From Flavobacterium sp. SUN052 (GTDB lineage Bacteria > Bacteroidota > Bacteroidia > Flavobacteriales > Flavobacteriaceae), in the NCBI RefSeq assembly GCF_028867935.1, contig NZ_JAPQNS010000001.1, positions 186,001 to 250,000 of the forward strand: a stretch of 64,000 nt of DNA, read 5' to 3'. This document shows, piece by piece, positions 50,384 to 59,937 of this stretch. The notes below the pieces were generated by a model. That model searched no databases, had not been told where the DNA came from, and worked only from the letters and a program-made list of their open reading frames with translations. Positions within the stretch are counted from its first letter, which is position 1, and the number at the start of each line of letters is the position of its first letter. A program made the translations under genes and the position numbers.

Positions 50384-51247
50384 ATGCGTAAACTATACTT
50401 TATCCTTACCCTGATTTTGACTGCCCCTGCGCTATTGGCGCAACCCCAAAAATTTCTGGAAGGTTGTGATCTGGCTGCTGCTGGCGGGAAATCCGTTGCC
50501 GAGACAGCCGTAGGCATGGGGCGGGTATTTTTGGGGAAGCCCTACGTACCCCATACACTCGAAGAAAATCAAACAGAGCAACTGGTAGTTAATCTTAACC
50601 AATTCGACTGCACCACGTTTGTGGAGACAATGTCGGCTCTGTCATTTGCCTGGCATGAGTTAGCCGATAAAAAAAATACTGCTCAGTTAGAAACGCTGTT
50701 TCGGAAATACCTGACCAAAGTACGCTACCGGAATGGGCAGATTGATGGTTATGGTAGCCGGTTGCATTATTTCTCGGAATGGCTCCGCGACAACGAGCGG
50801 AAAGGGCTCTTGCAAGATATTACACCCCTTCTGGCGGGCAACGTGACTGTATCGAAGCCCTTGTCGTATATGACAACAAAAACGTTCCGGTATCCAGCGA
50901 TGAATGATCCGGCCGTGTACAAGCAAATTGCCCAGATTGAGACTAGTTTAAGTCAGGAACCGTTTGCGTTTGTTCCCAAGAAAAACCTTCGCAAGGCCGA
51001 AGCTGACCTTCGCGATGGCGACATTGTTATGCTGTCAGCCGCTCGTCCAGGACTCGATATGAAGCATTGCGGCTTTGTGATCTGGCAAAACAACCGGGTT
51101 CATCTGCTTCATGCATCCTCTGATCATGGTCGGGTGGTGATTACCAGCCAGCCGCTGACCGACTATGTTCTGGCCAAAAAGCATTTATCAGGCATCCGCG
51201 TGGCCCGTTTTCGGACAGGAACGAGCTTGCTTACTGCCAAAAAGTGA
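50384..51247 (+). CDS. DUF1460 N-acetylmuramoyl-L-alanine amidase-like protein
   Basis: 287 residues with a signal peptide (1-19, ending LLAQ). DUF1460 belongs to the NlpC/P60-like cysteine peptidase fold. The putative catalytic Cys is in NQFDCTTFVETMSAL and the His in DMKHCGFVIW; LHASSDHGRVVI is a further conserved block. Characterised relatives cleave the amide between muramic acid and L-alanine in peptidoglycan fragments. The protein is probably periplasmic. A strong bidirectional terminator follows, facing sucC. Confidence 0.88.
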   Translation: MRKLYFILTLILTAPALLAQPQKFLEGCDLAAAGGKSVAETAVGMGRVFLGKPYVPHTLEENQTEQLVVNLNQFDCTTFVETMSALSFAWHELADKKNTAQLETLFRKYLTKVRYRNGQIDGYGSRLHYFSEWLRDNERKGLLQDITPLLAGNVTVSKPLSYMTTKTFRYPAMNDPAVYKQIAQIETSLSQEPFAFVPKKNLRKAEADLRDGDIVMLSAARPGLDMKHCGFVIWQNNRVHLLHASSDHGRVVITSQPLTDYVLAKKHLSGIRVARFRTGTSLLTAKK

Positions 51248-51281
51248 GTATTTATTAGTAATCGTGATGTAGGTAGAAACA

Positions 51282-51315
51282 AAAAGGGAACAACCGTATG
51301 GTCGTCCCCTTTTTT
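51282..51315. terminator. Bidirectional terminator between DUF1460 gene and sucC
   Basis: AAAAGGGAACAACC (51282-51295) and 51300-51313 pair at 12 of 14 positions with the two others wobble-compatible, with a 4-base loop, and T runs on both strands (51310-51315 on plus, 51281-51285 on minus). It can end both convergent transcripts. Confidence 0.88.
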
Positions 51316-51333
51316 ATTGATGTTCGAAGCTGA

Positions 51334-52551
51334 TTATAAGCTAGCTACTACCGCTTTTACTTTTTCGGCAGCCTCTTTCAACTCAACGGCCGACTGAACT
51401 TTCAGACCCGACTCGTCGATGATGCGGGCACCTTCGGCCGCATTAGTGCCCTGTAAACGGACAATGATTGGCACCGGAATATCGCCGATAGCTTTGTACG
51501 CTTCTACTACACCCGTTGCTACGCGGTCGCACCGAACAATACCACCGAAGATATTGATCAGGATGGCCTTCACGTTCGGGTCTTTCAAAATAATACGGAA
51601 ACCAGCTTCTACCGTCTTGGCATTGGCTCCACCCCCAACATCGAGGAAGTTGGCCGGCTCACCACCCGATAATTTGATAATGTCCATGGTAGCCATCGCC
51701 AAACCTGCTCCGTTTACCATGCAACCCACGTTGCCGTCGAGTTTCACATAGTTAAGGTCGTTTGAAGACGCTTCAACTTCGAGCGGATCTTCCTCCGTAA
51801 TGTCGCGAAGGCTAGCCAGATCGCTGTGCCGATAAAGGGCGTTATCGTCGATGCTTACTTTGGCATCAACCGCCAGAATTTTATTGTCCGATGTTTTCAG
51901 GACTGGGTTAATCTCGAACATGGCGGCATCCGTATCTACATACGCCTTATAAAGCGCCGTCACGAACTTTACCATTTCTTTGAAGGCCTCACCCGTCAAG
52001 CCCAACCCAAAGGCTACTTTGCGAGCCTGAAAGGGCTGCAAACCAACCGCAGGGTCGATCCACTCCTTCACAATTTTCTCAGGTGAATGCTCAGCTACTT
52101 CTTCAATGTCCATACCGCCTTCGGTGCTTGCCATAATTACGTTACAAGCTTTACCACGATCGAGCAGAATACCAATGTACATTTCCTTTGGCTCCGATTC
52201 GCCGGGGTAATACACATCTTGTGCAACCAGGATTTTATTGACTTTCTTGCCTTCAGGGCCAGTCTGGTGCGTCACCAGTATGTTACCAATCAGGTTCTTG
52301 GCAATATCGCGTACTTCATCAACTGACTTGGCGAGTTTCACACCGCGTTGCTCTGACCCTACTATTTGTCCTTTACCCCGTCCTCCGGCGTGAATTTGTG
52401 ATTTCACTACGACGAACTTCGAGTTGGTTTGCGCCATGATTAGCTTAGCGGCTTCCACAGCTTTCTCGGGCGATTCGGCTACGATGCCCTCCTGAATCCG
52501 AACGCCGTAGCGCTTCAGTATTTCTTTACCCTGATACTCGTGTATATTCAT
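51334..52551 (-). CDS. sucC: Succinyl-CoA synthetase beta subunit
   Basis: 405 residues. ATP-grasp N domain starting MNIHEYQGKEILKRYGV, with the nucleotide-binding VVVKSQIHAGGRGKGQIVG, and the C-terminal ligase domain with VNGAGLAMATMD, FLDVGGGANA and INIFGGIVRCDRVATG. It forms the ADP- or GDP-phosphorylating step of the citric acid cycle with the alpha subunit, which is not adjacent here. The length is slightly above the usual, due to insertions in the N domain. Confidence 0.96.
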   Translation of the reverse strand: MNIHEYQGKEILKRYGVRIQEGIVAESPEKAVEAAKLIMAQTNSKFVVVKSQIHAGGRGKGQIVGSEQRGVKLAKSVDEVRDIAKNLIGNILVTHQTGPEGKKVNKILVAQDVYYPGESEPKEMYIGILLDRGKACNVIMASTEGGMDIEEVAEHSPEKIVKEWIDPAVGLQPFQARKVAFGLGLTGEAFKEMVKFVTALYKAYVDTDAAMFEINPVLKTSDNKILAVDAKVSIDDNALYRHSDLASLRDITEEDPLEVEASSNDLNYVKLDGNVGCMVNGAGLAMATMDIIKLSGGEPANFLDVGGGANAKTVEAGFRIILKDPNVKAILINIFGGIVRCDRVATGVVEAYKAIGDIPVPIIVRLQGTNAAEGARIIDESGLKVQSAVELKEAAEKVKAVVASL

Positions 52552-52597
52552 GTCGGTTGTAACCGCATTGGCGGTCCGAAAAGAATGTAGAAAATAG

Positions 52598-52605
52598 TAA
52601 TTTTG
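52598..52605 (+). promoter_or_regulatory. Candidate -7 element TAATTTTG upstream of LolD-like gene
   Basis: Exact TAnnTTTG on the plus strand, 128 bases before the LolD-like ATG and in the divergent region with sucC. No TTG lies at normal spacing, so this is a weak call. Confidence 0.3.
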
Positions 52606-52623
52606 CGCGGCAAGTTAGCAAGG

Positions 52624-52730
52624 AGTTAGCAGTTAGCAGTAGCAGCAGACAGAAAAAGTGAGCTGCACATAAGGCTGATTACTACCAACACTATTCATAA
52701 CTGCTCACTGCTACTGCCAATTATCACTAC
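52624..52730. repeat. Spacer-filling inverted repeat, CAGTGAGCAGT family (copy 5)
   Basis: TTAGCAGTTAGCAGTAGCAG on the left (about 52626-52645) pairs with a right part near 52700-52722 made of CTGCTCACTGCTACTGCC. Pairing is less complete than in copies 1-4. The element ends just before the ATG at 52733 and does not extend into sucC. Confidence 0.65.
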
Positions 52731-52732
52731 TT

Positions 52733-53392
52733 ATGACCCCCTTACTATCCGCTACCAATCTTCAACGTTCTTACGGTACGCTGCCCGTTTTGCGGGACAT
52801 CAACCTCACTATTGCTACGGGTGAAATTGTTTCAATTGTAGGCGCATCGGGCGCTGGTAAAAGTACGCTCCTGCATATTTTGGGTACGCTGGATAGGCCG
52901 GATGCCGGGCAGGTACGCCTTGCCGATCAGGATGTATTTACACTGAACGATAAACAATTGGCTCGTTTCAGAAACGAAAAGATTGGTTTTGTCTTTCAGT
53001 TCAACAACCTGCTGCCCGAATTTACAGCTTTAGAAAATGTCTGTTTGCCCGGCTTCATTGCGGGCAAGCCAGAACGTGACGTGCGCCAACGGGCTAAAAT
53101 GCTGCTCGAAACCCTCGGCTTACCCGACCGTACGGATCATTTTCCGTCGCAAATGTCGGGTGGCGAACAACAACGGACGGCGGTGGCTCGTGCGCTAATT
53201 AATCAGCCGGCCGTTGTATTTGCCGACGAGCCCAGCGGTAACCTCGATTCTCATAACGCCGAAGAACTTCACAAGTTGTTTTTTAGACTCCGCGACGAAT
53301 TTGGCCAAACCTTCATCATCGTAACCCACAATGAGATGTTGGCCGACCTGGCCGATCGAAAAGTGACAATACGGGATGGTTTGATTGGCTAG
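52733..53392 (+). CDS. lolD: LolD-type ABC transporter ATPase
   Basis: 219 residues. Walker [11 protein letters not shown] loop [16 protein letters not shown], signature [15 protein letters not shown], Walker [14 protein letters not shown] and switch His in VTHNEM. This matches the MacB/LolD class (the stretch [13 protein letters not shown] is typical of LolD). The permease partner is not next to it, so the transporter is encoded at separate loci, as often for lipoprotein release systems in the phylum. Confidence 0.87.
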   Translation: MTPLLSATNLQRSYGTLPVLRDINLTIATGEIVSIVGASGAGKSTLLHILGTLDRPDAGQVRLADQDVFTLNDKQLARFRNEKIGFVFQFNNLLPEFTALENVCLPGFIAGKPERDVRQRAKMLLETLGLPDRTDHFPSQMSGGEQQRTAVARALINQPAVVFADEPSGNLDSHNAEELHKLFFRLRDEFGQTFIIVTHNEMLADLADRKVTIRDGLIG

Positions 53393-53618
53393 AGAGAAAA
53401 TGGCAAGCCAAAAAAATTGCAGAGGATTTTCTTTTTTATGTACAATTTTACACGTATATTTCGTTTTAACTATATTTTAACTGATGCTTATCCGTTGATT
53501 TCTAGCCATTTACTTGAATGATGAAAAATTTCCACAGTGTGGAAAACCATTCATAGTAACTTTTGTTATATCATTGCGTCGAAAAGAAAAGTTTTTCATA
53601 ACGTTGAGTAAATCAGAA

Positions 53619-53648
53619 AGCCAAGAGAGAGTCTCGCTTGGCTTTTTT
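53619..53648 (+). terminator. Rho-independent terminator in intergenic region
   Basis: AGCCAAGAGAGA pairs with TCTCGCTTGGCT (one mismatch, tight loop), and six T residues follow (53643-53648). It lies 227 bases after the LolD-like stop codon, further than normal for that gene. Confidence 0.8.
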
Positions 53649-53674
53649 GTTTGCCCTAAATTCTGGAATACCAA

Positions 53675-53745
53675 TAGCTCCAACTACGAAGTCCCACAAT
53701 ACACAGAGATTTTCTGTTTACTGTGGGACTTCGTAGTTGGAGCTA
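53675..53745. repeat. 24-base perfect inverted repeat
   Basis: Arms 53675-53698 and 53722-53745 are perfectly complementary; the 23-base loop contains a further ACAGA/TCTGT pairing. It ends 26 bases before the stop codon of the convergent GH13 gene. Confidence 0.95.
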
Positions 53746-53770
53746 GTTCGTTGTTCTGTCTTTAAAACAG

Positions 53771-55192
53771 TTAATTCGTGTAAACCCGATACTCCCAGGG
53801 TTTCAGTGTGATATTCATACCGGGCTTCAATTCTGACGAGGTACGAGTGAAGATTTCCATAAACGTCCCTTCGTATCCTTCCCCCTCAAGGCGAGTGGTT
53901 ATTGTCTGATCAGACAGGTTCAGAATAACCGAAACCCGGTCGTTATCTTTCTGACGATAGAATGCATAGACATTAGCATCGTCGGCGGTCGGAATTTTTA
54001 CCGCCTTGCCTCCTGCCTGTCCATTCCACAAAGCCCGGTTCCGGTGCTTAAGGGTTAGAAGCGACTTGAAAAAGTCTGTTTTAGCGTACGTTCCCCATGG
54101 AATTGTGTCTTTCTCAAAAAACAGCAGTCGCTTGTTCAGATTCGATTCCATGCCGTTGTACACTAGCGGCATTCCTTCCAACGTACTGCTTAACACGATG
54201 AAGGCATCAGCACCATCTTTAAACGACTCTTTGAGCGTGCCGTTCCAGGTGTTTTCGTCGTGGTTTTGGGTGAATATCATCTGGTAGTACCAAGCCGGGA
54301 ACCGCTGCCGATTTAGCGTTACCATGGAGTCGATAACGGTGGCGGGTTTGGCACCCTGAGCAACGGCTTTCATAACCGTATGCATGCCCCAGCCGTAGGT
54401 CATATTGAAGCAGTTCTTGAAATGCTCTGGATCGGCTTCCCACTCCGATAACATGAATACCGTCTTGATTTTGTCGAGGGCGGGGCGGAGTTCCTTCCAA
54501 AAATCGTCGGGTACAAAGCCAGCCACATCACACCGAAACCCGTCGATGTCGCACTCGCGTAACCAGTACGACATGGCGTCGATCATAGCCTTGCGCATAT
54601 CTGGGTTGTCGTAATTAAGATCGGCAACATCCGTCCAATCGGTTGGTTTTCCGGTACCGGGGTCGATGGGAGCCGTCATTTTGCCGTTCACCTTCGTGTA
54701 ATATTCGGGGTGTTCGGTAATCCATTTGTGGTCCCAGCCAGTGTGATTTGGTACCCAGTCGAGAATCACTTTCAACCCAAGTCCATGGGCTCGTTGCACC
54801 AGCGTTTTCAAATCGTCAAGAGTACCATAGCTAGGATTAACGGCTTTGTAATCGGCAACGGCATATGGGCTACCAAGTGTTCCTTTTTTGTTTTTCTGGC
54901 TGATTGGATAAATTGGCATCAGCCAGACAATATCAACCCCTAGTTCTTTCAAACGGGGTAATTGTTCAGTCACTGCATTGAACGTTCCAGCTGGCGAGAA
55001 CTGGCGTGTATTTACTTCGTAGATGGTTGCATTTTTGGCCCATTCAGGAGCGGGGGGAGCTTGTCCGTTTTTAACAGCGGTAGAATCGCTGGTAACGGCC
55101 GGATTTTCAGTTTGATTATCCTGGGTCTGGGTTCGGCAGGCTCCAGTCAGCAGAAGCAGGCTCAATGCACTTGCCAGCAGGGACTTTGTCAT
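53771..55192 (-). CDS. GH13 alpha-amylase, lipoprotein
   Basis: 473 residues from ATG 55192, giving a lipoprotein signal (lipobox LTGAC). The GH13 barrel starts at ATIYEVNTRQFSPAG. Region I DWVPNHTGWDH, nucleophile Asp222 in DGFRCDVAG, acid/base Glu250 in LSEWEADP and Asp312 in TQNHDENTW are in place. The C-terminal domain is beta-rich. Membrane anchoring suggests surface or periplasmic hydrolysis of starch-like glucans. It lies 40 bases downstream of rpe on the same strand, so cotranscription is likely. Confidence 0.92.
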   Translation of the reverse strand: MTKSLLASALSLLLLTGACRTQTQDNQTENPAVTSDSTAVKNGQAPPAPEWAKNATIYEVNTRQFSPAGTFNAVTEQLPRLKELGVDIVWLMPIYPISQKNKKGTLGSPYAVADYKAVNPSYGTLDDLKTLVQRAHGLGLKVILDWVPNHTGWDHKWITEHPEYYTKVNGKMTAPIDPGTGKPTDWTDVADLNYDNPDMRKAMIDAMSYWLRECDIDGFRCDVAGFVPDDFWKELRPALDKIKTVFMLSEWEADPEHFKNCFNMTYGWGMHTVMKAVAQGAKPATVIDSMVTLNRQRFPAWYYQMIFTQNHDENTWNGTLKESFKDGADAFIVLSSTLEGMPLVYNGMESNLNKRLLFFEKDTIPWGTYAKTDFFKSLLTLKHRNRALWNGQAGGKAVKIPTADDANVYAFYRQKDNDRVSVILNLSDQTITTRLEGEGYEGTFMEIFTRTSSELKPGMNITLKPWEYRVYTN

Positions 55193-55232
55193 ATAGGTTT
55201 GTCGCAATGTCATTCTAAATATGAAACAACTA

Positions 55233-55916
55233 TCAAGCCATTGAGGACGACCGTTTGCTAAACGGTTGTTCTTTTAATTGGCGGATAGCCAAGGCCGGGT
55301 CGCTGGCTTTAAAAACAGACGTACCTGCTACAAATACGTCGGCACCGGCTTCTGCCAGTTCGGCAATAGTATTCATATCAACGCCCCCGTCCACCTCTAT
55401 GAGGGCTGTACTCTGATGCTCGGCTAGAAGACGGCGCATCTTGCGAACTTTCTGAATAGATGAAGGGACTAGTTTTTGCCCCCCGAAACCAGGGTTTATT
55501 GTCATTATTAACACCTGATCAACGGCATCCAGAATATCTTCCAGCGCCGTAACGGGCGTTTGCAGATTCAGGGCTACCCCAGCTCGACAACCCAGTTCAC
55601 GAATACGCGTGAGGGTGCGGTGCAGGTGGGTGCAGGCTTCATAATGAACGATAATGGTATCGGCACCGGCTTTTGCAAACTGCTCCAGATACCGGTCAGG
55701 CTGTACGATCATCAGGTGAACGTCGAGCGGTTTTTGGGCGTGCCGACGAATGGCTTCCAGTACGGGGAAACCAAATGAGATGTTGGGAACAAACTCGCCG
55801 TCCATAATGTCGATATGAAACCAGTCGGCTTCGCTGTGGTTTATCATTTCCACATCGCGTTGCAAATTGGCAAAATCAGCCGCCAGGACAGACGGGGCAA
55901 TAATCGGATGGTTCAT
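55233..55916 (-). CDS. rpe: Ribulose-phosphate 3-epimerase
   Basis: 227 residues. TIM barrel of the pentose phosphate pathway enzyme interconverting ribulose 5-phosphate and xylulose 5-phosphate. Seen motifs: IAPSVLAADFANL, WFHIDIMDGEFVPNISFG with the catalytic Asp and metal site, LDVHLMIVQPD, MTINPGFGGQKL and IEVDGGVDMNTI. Slightly longer than usual at the C terminus (PFSKRSSSMA). It is divergent from ligA with a 274-base intergenic region. Confidence 0.95.
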   Translation of the reverse strand: MNHPIIAPSVLAADFANLQRDVEMINHSEADWFHIDIMDGEFVPNISFGFPVLEAIRRHAQKPLDVHLMIVQPDRYLEQFAKAGADTIIVHYEACTHLHRTLTRIRELGCRAGVALNLQTPVTALEDILDAVDQVLIMTINPGFGGQKLVPSSIQKVRKMRRLLAEHQSTALIEVDGGVDMNTIAELAEAGADVFVAGTSVFKASDPALAIRQLKEQPFSKRSSSMA

Positions 55917-56090
55917 AGCTCAGAAAAGGGTAGCGGTTAGTTGAAGCAAACCGTTTGCCCTGAAAACATGACTGATTTACTATAGTCGGTTTTCCGTCGG
56001 TAAAGCTAACTTTTTTTGCTCGAAAGCCGAAACAAAAGCATCTTCGCCAAAACGTTATTAAGTAGAACAAAGGATCATGAATGGTACGGA

Positions 56091-56134
56091 TTAAATGGAT
56101 TGATACTATTAAAAAGCTGTAACAATCCATTTAA
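56091..56134. promoter_or_regulatory. 12-base perfect inverted repeat upstream of ligA
   Basis: TTAAATGGATTG (56091-56102) pairs perfectly with CAATCCATTTAA (56123-56134), loop 20 bases, ending 57 bases before the ligA ATG. It has no T run and may be an operator, a leader hairpin or another spacer element. Function unknown. Confidence 0.5.
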
Positions 56135-56184
56135 GTAGTGCTTTCTGTATTCCTGTTATTTTGTGAACACACACGAACCATTGA

Positions 56185-58269
<2,085 letters not shown>

Positions 58270-58298
58270 CTTTGTGGTAATACAACTCCGTTAACTTA

Positions 58299-59195
58299 AT
58301 GAATACTCGCTTTCATGGCGTTGGTGTGGCCATTGTCACCCCTTTCAATGCCGACCACTCTATTGATTTCGACGGTTACGGCCGTGTCATTCAGCATATA
58401 TCCGATGGGGGTGTGCGTTACATTGTGCTTCAGGGCACAACAGGTGAGTCGCCGACGGTGACGAAAGCGGAGAAGAAACAGTTGCTGAACTACACCAAGG
58501 AAAACAATCCCAAGAATCTTCCGATTGTGTACGGAGTAGGGGGCAATGTTACGCCGGAAGTTGTTAACTACATAAAAGAGACTGATTTTGATGGTATCGA
58601 CGCGATCCTTTCGGTATGCCCATATTATAACAAACCCGGTCAGCGGGGTGTGATTGAACATTTCACCCGTATTGCCGATGCCTCGCCCGTACCGGTAATT
58701 CTGTATAATATTCCTCCCCGGACGGGCATAAACATGACTGCCGAAACAGTATGTACGCTGGCTGAACATCCGAATATCATTGGCGTGAAAGAGGCTTCGT
58801 GTATTATTGAGCAGTGTATGGAAATTGCCCGCGATAAACCCGAAGATTTTCTCTTGATCTCCGGCGACGACGTGCAAGGAGTTCCCATTATCAGTATTGG
58901 CGGGGTAGGCGTTATGTCGGTAATTGCCAACGCGTTCCCATCTCGTTTCTGCGGTATAATCGACGCTGCTCTGGAGGGTGATTTCAAGCTTGCCTCGCGT
59001 GAGTTGAGCCATTTCCTCCGCATTGATCCTTTACTGTACGAAGAAGGAAATCCCGTGGGTATCAAGAATATTATGGAGATTATGGGCCTAATTGAAGGCC
59101 ACGTACGCTTGCCATTAATGAAAGCATCAGAAAGTTTGAGCGAGCGCCAGCGTATCGTTTTACAACAGGATCAGTTGCTGGAATTAGTAGCGTAG
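58299..59195 (+). CDS. dapA: 4-hydroxy-tetrahydrodipicolinate synthase
   Basis: 298 residues. It condenses pyruvate with aspartate semialdehyde in lysine and diaminopimelate synthesis. TIM barrel with GTTGESPTVTKAEK, catalytic Tyr in VILYNIPPRTG and the Schiff-base Lys in IIGVKEASC. The chemistry is shared with other pyruvate lyases, but the motif spacing is that of DapA. It follows ligA closely and is closed by a strong terminator. Confidence 0.93.
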   Translation: MNTRFHGVGVAIVTPFNADHSIDFDGYGRVIQHISDGGVRYIVLQGTTGESPTVTKAEKKQLLNYTKENNPKNLPIVYGVGGNVTPEVVNYIKETDFDGIDAILSVCPYYNKPGQRGVIEHFTRIADASPVPVILYNIPPRTGINMTAETVCTLAEHPNIIGVKEASCIIEQCMEIARDKPEDFLLISGDDVQGVPIISIGGVGVMSVIANAFPSRFCGIIDAALEGDFKLASRELSHFLRIDPLLYEEGNPVGIKNIMEIMGLIEGHVRLPLMKASESLSERQRIVLQQDQLLELVA

Positions 59196-59209
59196 AGTTC
59201 ATCTACTAA

Positions 59210-59260
59210 AAAATGGCCAGTGTTTGTCAGGAATTTACTCCTACGAACACTGGCCATTTT
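59210..59260. terminator. Bidirectional terminator after dapA
   Basis: AAAATGGCCAGTGTTTGT (59210-59227) pairs with 59243-59260 at 17 of 18 positions, with A and T tails. It serves both dapA and the convergent gene at 59275-59883. Confidence 0.85.
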
Positions 59261-59274
59261 GGTTTCAGGCGGTT

Positions 59275-59883
59275 TTATTGATTTGCTTTACGATTAGGAA
59301 AGGTATAGCCTAAATGAAAATCGTTGATAGGTAATAAACCAGTTCTCCCAACTTCAATGCCAAGGGTGAGATTCAGGTAGAAGTTACGCCGGTAGGTACG
59401 TTGAAAGCCCCAGAGTGCATTTACGTACATGCCATCAAGCCTTCTCAGCGGGGCGCGTACGTCTTCTTTTTTCCAGAAAGAGGGAGTTTTGTATTTGGCC
59501 TGTAGCGAAATATAATTACCTGAATTGTACCGGATACTTTTCTGCTTTTGAAGCCGCCGTTCGAAGTTGTAAAAGTAGCGTACCCCTGTTCGAACTACTG
59601 TTAGTAACCCAAATGACTGGGCTAAATCGCTTCTGCTGGGGTCACCAACAGGAACAGCCCTGGTGTCTGCTACCCGTGCATCGTAAGCGAAGCTAATGGC
59701 AGAAGCAAGCGTTGTTTTTTGCCCCAGCCGAATTTCGTTATGAACCCCCGGTCCCAGAAACGTAACTCGCCATGTCGATGGAACAAGGTAGGAGGTTGGG
59801 GCTGGTGGCGCTTCCTGAATTTCCTGAGCCTGACACAGGAAAGGCAATACACTCAAACTGAGCAGATAGAAGCACTTTTTCAT
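59275..59883 (-). CDS. Outer-membrane beta-barrel-type protein, unknown
   Basis: 202 residues, signal peptide 1-19 (ending CQAQ). Alternating strands such as TWRVTFLGPGVHNEIRLG, VRTGVRYFYNFER and NFYLNLTLGIEVGRTG, with an end in LGYTFPN, suggest an outer-membrane barrel. No known family recognised. It is 54 bases downstream of the large DUF5916 gene on the same strand and may be cotranscribed with it. Confidence 0.65.
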   Translation of the reverse strand: MKKCFYLLSLSVLPFLCQAQEIQEAPPAPTSYLVPSTWRVTFLGPGVHNEIRLGQKTTLASAISFAYDARVADTRAVPVGDPSRSDLAQSFGLLTVVRTGVRYFYNFERRLQKQKSIRYNSGNYISLQAKYKTPSFWKKEDVRAPLRRLDGMYVNALWGFQRTYRRNFYLNLTLGIEVGRTGLLPINDFHLGYTFPNRKANQ

Positions 59884-59937
59884 AGAAAGTTGCTGATAAA
59901 GGTAAAAGTGTAGATTTGTTGGTAAACATATAACAAA

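Larger units (their letters stand above)
53393..53770. other. 378-base intergenic region with hairpins, possible small RNA
   Basis: After the LolD-like gene comes an AT-rich stretch with a TTTCCACA-G-TGTGGAAA palindrome (about 53529-53545), then the terminator at 53619-53648 and the 24-base inverted repeat at 53675-53745. Neither hairpin is directly attached to a recognised gene. An 84-codon open frame (53514-53765) crosses both hairpins and is not considered coding. A small RNA ending at 53648 is possible but unproven. Confidence 0.5.

Noticed and set aside
53514..53765. Open frame of 83 codons in the large intergenic region
   Set aside because: It crosses a terminator and a perfect palindrome, has no recognisable domain and no plausible start signal.
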